From the NCBI GenBank assembly GCA_002428265.1, contig DIUR01000001.1, forward strand, positions 248,001 through 312,000: a DNA stretch of 64,000 nucleotides, given 5' to 3'. The notes beneath the pieces were generated by a model. The model ran no database searches. It was not told where the DNA came from and saw only the letters and a program-made list of their open reading frames with translations. This DNA comes from Bacteriovoracaceae bacterium UBA6153 (GTDB lineage: Bacteria; Bdellovibrionota; Bacteriovoracia; Bacteriovoracales; Bacteriovoracaceae). The position numbers were made by a program, and so were the translations under genes. This document shows positions 34,060 to 41,234 of the stretch, one piece after another. The stretch's first letter is position 1. The number at the start of each line of letters is the position of its first letter.

Positions 34060-34821
34060 CTAAGGAGTTACTTTTAAAAGCTCAATTTTTTCAACATTCG
34101 ACGGAAGGGCCCTTTCCCAATCTCCGTACAAAGGATTTGGAAGCATAATAAATTTAGTCCCGAAGTCCTTTTGCATTTTATCTACTAACGCATTGCGATC
34201 TTTCACCGATTTTTTCTCAAAATCTATGTGGAAATCTGAAAGATTATCCCCAACCAGCATAACGATAGAATACTTTTTTTGAATCTCAAGACGTCTTGGT
34301 TCTTTAGTATGGTCATCGCCCATTAACATTAGGTTTTGTTTCTTAACTGGAAAGCCTTGAGCAACTAGGTTGTCTAAAGTGTCCTGGAACATTGCTATAC
34401 GTCTATTAGATACGTAAAAAACTTCGACTTGTCTTTCAACTAAGAATTTTATGAAATCAAGTGCTCCGGGAATAGCGACTGCTTGTTTTAATTTTACCCA
34501 ATCAGCAAAGTGACTTTCTTTCCACGAAAGACCTTCTTGAATTTCTCTGGCCCCGCCAAATGAGTTATCAAGAATCGTTTCGTCGATATCAAAGACAACT
34601 GCACGCTTTCTATTGTGCTTGTCTTCTAATTCACGCTCGATTTTTTCGCGGGCAATATTGTAGGCCTGATAAGTAAGAGCGCGGTACTCTCCACTTGTTT
34701 GTTGCCATAAATAAGCAGAGATCTGATGCTCTCTAGAGTTTGGTGCTAATTTACTGTTGTTAGAATGAGTTGAGCACGACAGCGACAACACTAAAGTGGC
34801 CGCGATTAAAAATACTTTCAT
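34060..34821 (-). CDS. Acid phosphatase / e(P4)-type 5'-nucleotidase lipoprotein
   Basis: The 253-residue protein is a lipoprotein (LSLSC, Cys16) of the HAD class C acid phosphatase group. The DDDD signature begins VVFDIDETILDN near residue 77; EVFYVSNRR holds the second motif and VMLVGDNLSDF the late aspartates. These enzymes remove phosphate from nucleotides at the outer membrane and allow nucleoside uptake. An AAGGAG site precedes the ATG. For a predator, salvage of prey nucleotides is an obvious but unproven use. Confidence 0.88.
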   Translation of the reverse strand: MKVFLIAATLVLSLSCSTHSNNSKLAPNSREHQISAYLWQQTSGEYRALTYQAYNIAREKIERELEDKHNRKRAVVFDIDETILDNSFGGAREIQEGLSWKESHFADWVKLKQAVAIPGALDFIKFLVERQVEVFYVSNRRIAMFQDTLDNLVAQGFPVKKQNLMLMGDDHTKEPRRLEIQKKYSIVMLVGDNLSDFHIDFEKKSVKDRNALVDKMQKDFGTKFIMLPNPLYGDWERALPSNVEKIELLKVTP

Positions 34822-34835
34822 AAATCTCCTTGATA

Positions 34836-35495
34836 TTAAAAACCCGCTTCATCCAAAGCGAGGTTACACATTTGATCGCACATTTCGTTTTGCGGGTGTC
34901 CCGCGTGGCCTTTCACCCATAAAAAATTTATTTTATCAAAGCGACTTACCAGTGTATCTAATTCCTTCCAAAGTGCAATATTCTCCGGCTCTTTGCCGTC
35001 TGCTTTTTTCCAGCCGCGGTTTTTCCATCCCGCTACCCAACTTGAAATTCCTTCTGTGACATATTTTGAATCGCTATAAACAAAGACCGGACTCTCACGA
35101 TCTGAGACTCCTTCTTCAATCCATTTTTCTATCAATCCCTTAAGTCCTCTTATAACTCCTTCAAGCTCCATTTTGTTGTTAGTCGTAGGAACATCTACAC
35201 CTGAAGATTTTAAAATCACCTCACCCTTTGAATCTTGAATCATCACTCCCCATGCACCCGGCCCTGGATTTCCTCTACAGGCCCCATCAGCAAAAATGGC
35301 ATATCCTGAAGCAAGCTCTTGCATTTCATTGGGTAGTGGGAATTTAGATTCCCAGTTCAGAGACTTAGTTGTGACCGTGTCTTGAAGGTCTGGAGCGAGG
35401 CCCTCCAGGGTATCCAAAGCTTTCAAAGCTTCTGGGTATTGATCAAATACAGGACGCAATTTTTTAAGAATTTTAAGGACTTCGGATTTTTTCAT
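34836..35495 (-). CDS. rnhA: Ribonuclease HI with an N-terminal extension
   Basis: The start at ATG 35495 gives about 219 residues. The RNase H domain begins near residue 64 with YAIFADGACRGNPGPGAWG (first Asp), then NNKMELEGVIRGL (Glu), VYSDSKYV (Asp) and LWVKGHAGHPQNE with the last residues. It removes RNA from RNA-DNA hybrids. The first 60 residues (MKKSEVLKILKKLRPVFDQY) form a helical extension not found in E. coli RnhA and unlike the common hybrid-binding domain. The predicted promoter is leaderless. Confidence 0.9.
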   Translation of the reverse strand: MKKSEVLKILKKLRPVFDQYPEALKALDTLEGLAPDLQDTVTTKSLNWESKFPLPNEMQELASGYAIFADGACRGNPGPGAWGVMIQDSKGEVILKSSGVDVPTTNNKMELEGVIRGLKGLIEKWIEEGVSDRESPVFVYSDSKYVTEGISSWVAGWKNRGWKKADGKEPENIALWKELDTLVSRFDKINFLWVKGHAGHPQNEMCDQMCNLALDEAGF

Positions 35496-35531
35496 AGCCA
35501 AAATTCTAGTTTAATTAATACTCTTTTTAAA
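35496..35531 (-). promoter_or_regulatory. rnhA promoter, predicted leaderless mRNA
   Basis: On the minus strand TTTAAA (35531-35526), 17 bases and TAGAAT (35508-35503) are followed by seven bases and the ATG at 35495. There is no ribosome site. Confidence 0.5.
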
Positions 35532-35553
35532 GCGATTATGTTATCAATGTGGG

Positions 35554-36048
35554 ATGAAAACAGCATTTTCCATACGTGTCTATAAGCAGTATTTTAACTT
35601 TGCTTCTTCTCATTTCATGCTTTTTAAGGATGGAACGAGAGAGCCTCTTCACGGCCATAATTATCGTGTTGCTGTTAAAGGCAATGCTCCGGCCCTTGAA
35701 GATGATATGGTTTTTGATTTTTTAAATATCAAACCTATCGTTCGTAAAATTTGTGACTCTCTTGATCACAGACTGTTAATTCCTAAAGATCATCCACATA
35801 TTATTATCGAAGACCGCGAAAAAAATTATAACATCATCACTCCTGATGAGTCGGTATTCAGCATTCCTAAATCAGATTGTTTACTTCTTCCGATTGAAAA
35901 CACTTCAGCAGAAAGAATTGCAGCTTATCTCGCGATGGAAATCAGAAACGAAGTTCTTGCCCAATATAAATTTGAGTTCGACGAACTGGAAATTGAAGTC
36001 GAAGAAACTCCCGGCCAGGCCGCGGTATACACTCTTTTCAAGGAATAG
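35554..36048 (+). CDS. 6-pyruvoyl-tetrahydropterin synthase / QueD family protein
   Basis: The 164-residue protein has the zinc ligands of the family: His in FASSHF and the pair in LHGHNYRV. LDHRLLIPKDHP and the late glutamate in VEETPGQAAVY also fit. The catalytic cysteine that QueD has three residues before LHGH is absent (T-R-E-P-LHGH). A glutamate lies two residues before the Leu, recalling the PTPS-III variant in which Glu replaces Cys. It may therefore act on dihydroneopterin triphosphate differently from QueD. The next gene starts six bases after the stop. Confidence 0.82.
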   Translation: MKTAFSIRVYKQYFNFASSHFMLFKDGTREPLHGHNYRVAVKGNAPALEDDMVFDFLNIKPIVRKICDSLDHRLLIPKDHPHIIIEDREKNYNIITPDESVFSIPKSDCLLLPIENTSAERIAAYLAMEIRNEVLAQYKFEFDELEIEVEETPGQAAVYTLFKE

Positions 36049-36054
36049 ATAAAG

Positions 36055-36741
36055 ATGAAATTTACAGAACTGCCACATGGTACAAGTGTTAAAGGTGAAA
36101 AAATTCCCGCTTACAAATCAGAGAAATCCGCTGATAAGTATATCTACATTTTAGGTGCTGTTCACGGCGATGAAGTTGAAGGTGCTCACTTAGCTCTTAA
36201 ACTTCATGAATGGCTTGGTGAAACAAATGAAGTCGATATGCCAATCGTTATTGTCCCTGTTGTTAACGTCGATGGCTACAAAGCTGGAACGAGAGTTAAC
36301 GGCAATGGTGTAGACTTAAACCGCAACCTGCCTTCTGCTCAGTGGACTCCGGAAGCTCGTGAAGCAAAATATTTTCCAGGAACCGCTCCTTTATCAGAGC
36401 CAGAAAATAAATTTTTAGTGGAGCTCTTTAACAAGTACCCGCCAAAATTTATTTTAAGTTTCCATTCTTGGTACCCGGTTATTAACTACAACGGAGCTTG
36501 TAAAGAAATTGCCGATTTTCTTGCTAGCTATAACAAGTATCCTATCGAAGCTGACTTCCTCACTCACCCGACTCCTGGCTCTCTTGGTGAGTTCGGGCCA
36601 CAGGAGTTCAAGTCTCCTGTTCTAACTTTCGAGTGTCCGGTTTTATCAGACACCGTGACTCTTGAGTCTGTATGGAAGGAAAACGAAGAAGGATTTAAAA
36701 AGCTCTTCACGACAAAAATCATCGAAACATTTAAAGCATAA
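36055..36741 (+). CDS. M14-family zinc carboxypeptidase, MpaA-like amidase
   Basis: This 228-residue enzyme has the M14 zinc site H-x-x-E in GAVHGDEVEGAHLA, the third ligand in LSFHSWYPV and the catalytic Glu in LTFECPV. The VDLNRNLPSAQW segment matches the substrate arginine region of MpaA, which cuts the gamma-D-Glu-diaminopimelate bond of wall peptides. It has no signal peptide, so it acts in the cytoplasm, as MpaA does in wall recycling. It is coupled to the QueD-like gene with AAGGA in the gap. Confidence 0.85.
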   Translation: MKFTELPHGTSVKGEKIPAYKSEKSADKYIYILGAVHGDEVEGAHLALKLHEWLGETNEVDMPIVIVPVVNVDGYKAGTRVNGNGVDLNRNLPSAQWTPEAREAKYFPGTAPLSEPENKFLVELFNKYPPKFILSFHSWYPVINYNGACKEIADFLASYNKYPIEADFLTHPTPGSLGEFGPQEFKSPVLTFECPVLSDTVTLESVWKENEEGFKKLFTTKIIETFKA

Positions 36742-36749
36742 TTCTTTAG

Positions 36750-36773
36750 TGGCCGGACACTTAAGTCCGGCCA
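36750..36773 (+). terminator. Stable hairpin after the M14 gene
   Basis: GGCCGGAC (36751-36758) pairs with GTCCGGCC (36765-36772), extended by a T-A pair. No T-run follows, so it may be an mRNA end-protecting hairpin or a weak terminator. Confidence 0.5.
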
Positions 36774-36861
36774 TTATCAAACACTTTCTGTCTTCACTTG
36801 CTCGCCTCTCTTTTTAAATACTACACTAAAGCTTCATCAAACTTTCCCAAGGATGGACGTT

Positions 36862-38166
36862 ATGAAGTTTGCTTTAATGACAGCACTAATGCTGTCAACT
36901 CTCTCATTACACGCAGGTGTAACTCCCAACGAATTAGTCATTAAAATGAAGGCCGGAAAATCTCTTCCAAAACTTTCAAAATCTGCTCAGGTTCAAAACC
37001 TTTTTGGATCTGTTTTTATTATCAGAAACACCAATGCTGACCTATTAGAAAAACAGCTTAAGAATAATCCTGATGTTGAGTACACGGAAAGAAATCACTC
37101 GAGAGCGGTAAGTCTTCCAACTCCACAGATCGATAACAATTCTTACGATAAAAATAACGACAAAACTGTCAGCCAGTTTAATGACCCACGCGCGAGCAAA
37201 GTATGGTCATTTGACGATGCTGAGTACTTTGGTGTCTCGGTTGATGCAGCTTATAAGCTTTATTCAACACAAGCGACAACTCCAGTTATTGTTGCCGTCA
37301 TCGACACTGGTGTTGATTACACTCACGAAGATCTAAAAGATGTTATGTGGATGAACCCAAATGAGATCCCTGGCAATGGAATCGATGATGATAACAATGG
37401 CTACGTTGACGATATTTACGGGATCAACGTCGTTGTCAGAGACAGTAAAGGCGTTGCTACAACGAACGTCAAAGATGCCCACTCTCACGGCTCACACGTC
37501 TCTGGAACAATTGCAGCGAAACAAAATAATAAACTCGGTATCGCTGGAATTGCTTCAAACGCACGCATTATGGCCATTCGTGGTGTTCCAAATAACACTG
37601 ATGAAACAGATATCAACATTGCTGAAGCTTTCATCTATGCTGCTAAAAATGGTGCAAAAATCATCAACTGCTCTTTTGGAAAAGGCAGCAATGAAGGCAA
37701 AAACCTAATCCCCGATACACTTCAATACATTCAGGACAACTACGGTGTCCTGGTCGTTGCAGCGGCCGGAAACTCATCTCAAGACATTGACCGCTCACCT
37801 ACTTATCCAGCAAGTCACAAAAATGATAACCTGCTTATCGTGGCCTCAAGTACAAGCAGCAATACTCTGAGTGGATTTTCTAATTATGGAAAAATCAGCG
37901 TAGATGTTGCAGCTCCGGGCTCAAGTATCTTTTCGACAACTCCAGGAAATAGATATGAAAATATGTCCGGGACATCGATGGCCAGCCCAACAACTGTTGG
38001 AGTAGCGGCAGAAGTTCTTTCTCATTACCCTAATCTCTCTCCTATCCAATTGAAGAAAGTTTTAATGGATTCAGTCACTCCTGTTGCCCGCTTTAAAGAT
38101 AAAGTTGTTTCGGGTGGAAGAATTGATTTATTAAATGCATTGGAGCTTGCTCGTACAGTCAAATAG
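36862..38166 (+). CDS. Secreted subtilisin-family serine protease
   Basis: The start at ATG 36862 (MKFALMTALMLSTLSLHA) has AAGGA correctly spaced, better than ATG 36853. In about 434 residues it carries a signal peptide, a short I9-type propeptide (PNELVIKMKAGK to NPDVEYTERNH) and the S8 domain: Asp in VAVIDTGVDYTHEDL, His in SHGSHVSGTIAA and Ser in MSGTSMASPTTVG. It is a compact relative of the protease at 28419 without the inserted domain. It stands alone on the plus strand. Confidence 0.94.
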   Translation: MKFALMTALMLSTLSLHAGVTPNELVIKMKAGKSLPKLSKSAQVQNLFGSVFIIRNTNADLLEKQLKNNPDVEYTERNHSRAVSLPTPQIDNNSYDKNNDKTVSQFNDPRASKVWSFDDAEYFGVSVDAAYKLYSTQATTPVIVAVIDTGVDYTHEDLKDVMWMNPNEIPGNGIDDDNNGYVDDIYGINVVVRDSKGVATTNVKDAHSHGSHVSGTIAAKQNNKLGIAGIASNARIMAIRGVPNNTDETDINIAEAFIYAAKNGAKIINCSFGKGSNEGKNLIPDTLQYIQDNYGVLVVAAAGNSSQDIDRSPTYPASHKNDNLLIVASSTSSNTLSGFSNYGKISVDVAAPGSSIFSTTPGNRYENMSGTSMASPTTVGVAAEVLSHYPNLSPIQLKKVLMDSVTPVARFKDKVVSGGRIDLLNALELARTVK

Positions 38167-38244
38167 TTTTCATATGCTATTAATTTATAATTTCTTTTCG
38201 TTTTAACTTAAATAATTTTCACAAGATAACTTCTTAAAAAAATC

Positions 38245-38275
38245 ATTCTCCTTGAACAAAAAGTTCAAGGAGAAT
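38245..38275 (+). promoter_or_regulatory. Perfect hairpin that covers the ribosome site of the DUF4160 gene
   Basis: Two 13-base arms (38245-38257 and 38263-38275) are perfectly complementary around AAAAA. The right arm contains the AAGGAG ribosome site, three bases before the ATG at 38278. It could be an operator for a dimeric repressor in DNA or a translation switch in RNA. Confidence 0.75.
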
Positions 38276-38277
38276 TT

Positions 38278-38544
38278 ATGCCAAAAATTTCAGAATTTTA
38301 TGGAATTAAAATTTATATTTACTGGAATGATAATCAACATCATAAACTTCCTCATTTCCATGCCTACTACTCAGAGCATATTGCCGCTTTTGACTTAAAA
38401 GGAAATCTTCTAATAGGAAAGATGCCTAAGAGGGCGAAAAAGCTGATTAAAGCATGGGCACTAGAAAAGAGTAGTGAATTAATGTATGCTTGGACATGTG
38501 CGGAAGAATTAAAAGCTCTGCCCGTGATCGAAGGTTTAAAATGA
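38278..38544 (+). CDS. DUF4160 family protein
   Basis: The 88-residue protein begins MPKISEFYGIKIYIYWNDN and has HHKLPHFHAYYSEH, the signature of DUF4160. The family is found with DUF2442 proteins in two-gene modules that are often discussed as toxin-antitoxin-like. It ends with the overlap ATGA to the next gene. Its ribosome site lies in a perfect hairpin. The biochemical role is not known. Confidence 0.85.
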   Translation: MPKISEFYGIKIYIYWNDNQHHKLPHFHAYYSEHIAAFDLKGNLLIGKMPKRAKKLIKAWALEKSSELMYAWTCAEELKALPVIEGLK

Positions 38545-38807
38545 ATAAACATCTATATGACTTACGTATTAAAGATATATCGATTAGCGAATATAATGTC
38601 GTAACAATATTTCTTACAAATAATTCAAAATTTACAGCAAACTTAAGCTCAGATTTTTCTAAGTTATTTTGTTATCCAAAAAATTTAATAGAATGGAAAA
38701 GTGTTCGCATAAATGAAGGTGCTTTCGCACTCGAGTGGGATTCAGGATTTGATATACATTTTGATCAAATCATTGCAATCGCTGATAATCAGAAACAAAC
38801 CGCTTAA
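38541..38807 (+). CDS. DUF2442 family protein
   Basis: The start is the ATG that overlaps the stop of the DUF4160 gene. The 88-residue protein (MNKHLYDLRIKDISISEYNV) shows the DUF2442 layout, with a middle FTANLSSDFSKLFCYPKNL and a late WDSGFDIHFDQI. It is probably the second half of a two-gene module, with a possible antitoxin or regulator role. That is inference from family pairing. Confidence 0.8.
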   Translation: MNKHLYDLRIKDISISEYNVVTIFLTNNSKFTANLSSDFSKLFCYPKNLIEWKSVRINEGAFALEWDSGFDIHFDQIIAIADNQKQTA

Positions 38808-38821
38808 CAAACCCTTATCTC

Positions 38822-38856
38822 AAAAAAAAAGGCTTCCAACCGGAAGCCTTTTTTAT
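38822..38856. terminator. Bidirectional intrinsic terminator
   Basis: GGCTTCC (38831-38837) pairs with GGAAGCC (38842-38848) across four bases. A nine-A run precedes and T6 follows. It ends the DUF pair and the convergent ferredoxin gene. Confidence 0.9.
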
Positions 38857-38877
38857 ACATTCAATTTAATTTTTTAA

Positions 38878-39732
38878 TTAGCTAGCTTTCGTGAACTTGA
38901 TAACTTCAACTGGACAAGCTTCAGCAGCTTCCTGCATCTTTAATCCGTCGTTCAGAGGAGCTCCCGGACGAATGATACATGTTGAGTCTGTTACTTCAAA
39001 AACTTCAGGGAAGATCGCTTCACAAGCGTCACACACGATACATCCTGGCTCAATCCAAACCTTTGCAACTGTAAAGTTTTCAACAGCAGGGCCTGCAGCA
39101 GCAGCTCCACCACCAGCAGCTCCAGCAAATTCACCAGCAAACATTGGATTCGTTGCCATCTTTAATTGCTTAGCTGTTTTTGGAAGAGGTGGAGAGATAA
39201 ATGATCTCTCTGGAATTTCAAATAATGGTTTAGATTTTGTTGTTACAAACTTAGCTGCAACATCTTCAACTGTCTGAGTTGCATTCATTCTCTTATCAAC
39301 AAAAGTAGATCCTTTCATTGATGACTTATGAGTGACACCTTCTCTTGAAGCCGTAACTTCAATTTCAACTGTCGCCTTATCAAGTGGACTTGCACTTAGG
39401 ATTTTTTTGAACTGATCACCTAGGTCAATGTCTCTAGCGAAGTCTGTATCAGAGCCTTCGAACTCTCTCGTGATATCAACTTCAGTCGGGCTTCCAAATG
39501 GGTTAAATAAGTGAAGACGGATTTTATCAAACTTAACCGGCTCAGCATCCTGGTCCCATTTAAATGTAAAAGCAAATCCTGCATCACTGTTGGTCGACTT
39601 TAGAATTTCAATTTTTGGTTTAACAAAAAGAAAATTGAGCGCACCTGAAAGCAAGCTTAGTGCTCCGATACCAACTAACAATCCGATTCCTGCTAAGATC
39701 GCCACGATCATGGCAATGTATGTTGTACTCAC
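38878..39732 (-). CDS. Membrane-anchored ferredoxin-domain protein
   Basis: A GTG start with GGAG five bases upstream opens this 284-residue protein. Residues 6-38 form a hydrophobic anchor (IAMIVAILAGIGLLVGIGAL). A beta-sandwich-like domain of about 130 residues follows, and a Gly/Ala linker (FAGAAGGGAAAAGPA) leads to a C-terminal ferredoxin. The cluster residues are C-x2-C-x2-C in GCIVCDACEAIF, plus a cysteine in TCIIRPG and one in EACPVEVIKF. It should deliver electrons at the cytoplasmic or periplasmic face; a [3Fe-4S]/[4Fe-4S] single-cluster type fits. No redox enzyme adjoins it. Confidence 0.82.
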   Translation of the reverse strand: MSTTYIAMIVAILAGIGLLVGIGALSLLSGALNFLFVKPKIEILKSTNSDAGFAFTFKWDQDAEPVKFDKIRLHLFNPFGSPTEVDITREFEGSDTDFARDIDLGDQFKKILSASPLDKATVEIEVTASREGVTHKSSMKGSTFVDKRMNATQTVEDVAAKFVTTKSKPLFEIPERSFISPPLPKTAKQLKMATNPMFAGEFAGAAGGGAAAAGPAVENFTVAKVWIEPGCIVCDACEAIFPEVFEVTDSTCIIRPGAPLNDGLKMQEAAEACPVEVIKFTKAS

Positions 39733-39860
39733 TACGACTCCAAAAATAACGAGTTAAAATATCAATTATGAGTCTCATTTTAACATAAGATTGTGAGATG
39801 TTTAGGAAAAAAGTAGGTTTTTCAAAAAAACACAATGCGCCAATGGGAGATTCCCAAAGA

Positions 39861-40853
39861 CTATTGTTTAGGAGCGACGTAGTCAGTGAAAAGGGCAATG
39901 GCCTCTTTAAGATTAAAGAGTGATTGAAGCTCTCCATCAGCAGCTCTAGCAGGCCCCAGAAGGTGTCCATCCTGGTTATAAACCCAAAGTATTTCCAGTG
40001 TAGAAATAATCGATTGATCTGTTTGATAGGTCACTGTGATTTCATCCAGCTTAAACCTGTGACCTAATAAATGGCGTGTTGTCTGATCTTTGGAGAGCAG
40101 CACTTTATTTAAACATAATACCTGATCGAGAGGTTTCCCCCATTTTTCCAGGTCAAATTCCTGCCCTTTTAAAGGCCATGCATTTTCTTTAATCGCTTCA
40201 TTTGAGAGGTTTTCACCAATGGCCGTTCGCTCCAGTATTTTTAGTGCACCAACACCATCAAGAAGTTCTGAAATTTCTTCAAACAAACTTCTGACATAAG
40301 TTCCTGAGCTCACAGTTACAGCTAATTCCATTTCAGGATATTTATAATTTAGTATTTTAAAATCCAGAATTTCTCTTTTTACTTTTTCTTTTTGAATCAT
40401 TCGACCGGCAACAGCGTGCTCATAAAGACGTTTGCCTTCAAACTTTGAAGCTGAAAAACTATGTGGCGACTGCCAGTACTCTCCTAAAAAGTGATTTTTT
40501 AATTTCACTTCTAAGTCTTCAAGTGACATGTTTTGAAATTCAAGAGCTATATCTTTTTGTGTCGTAACGTTAGAAGTAAAATCTCCTGTATCCGTTTTTC
40601 CACCGAAGACTCCCACTGCTCTATAAGATTTAGGAAGCAATTCATGAATGTAATTATTGAGTTTCTGAGCACCCTGAACACCAATTAACAAAACTCCTTC
40701 AGCAAATGGATCAAGAGTTCCAAAGTGACCGATCTTTCCAAAGTCATAACCGAGGTTTCGTTTAAAATGCTGAACAATTTCAAATGAAGACGGGCCTACA
40801 GGTTTGTAGACATTAAAGACTAGTGGTATTTTTTTGTAATCGGGATTTTTCAC
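39861..40853 (-). CDS. truB: tRNA pseudouridine synthase B
   Basis: The 330-residue enzyme makes pseudouridine 55 in tRNA. LVFNVYKPVGPSS begins the domain, and the catalytic aspartate is in GHFGTLDPFAEGVLLIG. SGTYVRSLFEEIS is the second conserved block. The gene uses GTG and follows rbfA by 11 bases in the rimP-nusA-infB-rbfA-truB order found in many bacteria. Confidence 0.95.
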   Translation of the reverse strand: MKNPDYKKIPLVFNVYKPVGPSSFEIVQHFKRNLGYDFGKIGHFGTLDPFAEGVLLIGVQGAQKLNNYIHELLPKSYRAVGVFGGKTDTGDFTSNVTTQKDIALEFQNMSLEDLEVKLKNHFLGEYWQSPHSFSASKFEGKRLYEHAVAGRMIQKEKVKREILDFKILNYKYPEMELAVTVSSGTYVRSLFEEISELLDGVGALKILERTAIGENLSNEAIKENAWPLKGQEFDLEKWGKPLDQVLCLNKVLLSKDQTTRHLLGHRFKLDEITVTYQTDQSIISTLEILWVYNQDGHLLGPARAADGELQSLFNLKEAIALFTDYVAPKQ

Positions 40854-40864
40854 GCAAGGCTAAC

Positions 40865-41230
40865 TTATTCTTCAGACTTATCTTTTTCTGAATTAATCAG
40901 ATCCATGATCTTTTTTTCTTCTTCAAACTGATTGTCGTAAATAAATGTCAGTGCGGGAACGTGTCTGACTTCTAAAACTTTCGCCAGCTCTGATCTAATT
41001 CTTCCAGCAGAAGCTTCGATCGCAACTTTGGCATCTCCACGAGTTCCAGAGTCATAAGTGTCCCATGAAACTGTCGCGTATCCGTAGTCTGGTGAGAGTT
41101 CTACTTTGGTGATTGAGACCCTTGCAAGTCTTCCATCGTTTGAGTTCGTACGTAAAAGGCCGTTGATTTCATTCAACAGCCTTTCTTCGTATTTTTCTTT
41201 CTTAAAATTATTTGTAACTTTCTTTGCCAT
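40865..41230 (-). CDS. rbfA: Ribosome-binding factor A
   Basis: This 121-residue KH-fold protein helps the 30S subunit mature. The pattern INGLLRTNSNDGRLARVSIT, VELSPDYGYATVSW and IRSELAKVLEVRHVPALTF is that of RbfA. It lies between infB and truB with only four bases to infB, in the classical operon. Confidence 0.94.
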   Translation of the reverse strand: MAKKVTNNFKKEKYEERLLNEINGLLRTNSNDGRLARVSITKVELSPDYGYATVSWDTYDSGTRGDAKVAIEASAGRIRSELAKVLEVRHVPALTFIYDNQFEEEKKIMDLINSEKDKSEE

Positions 41231-41234
41231 ATAT

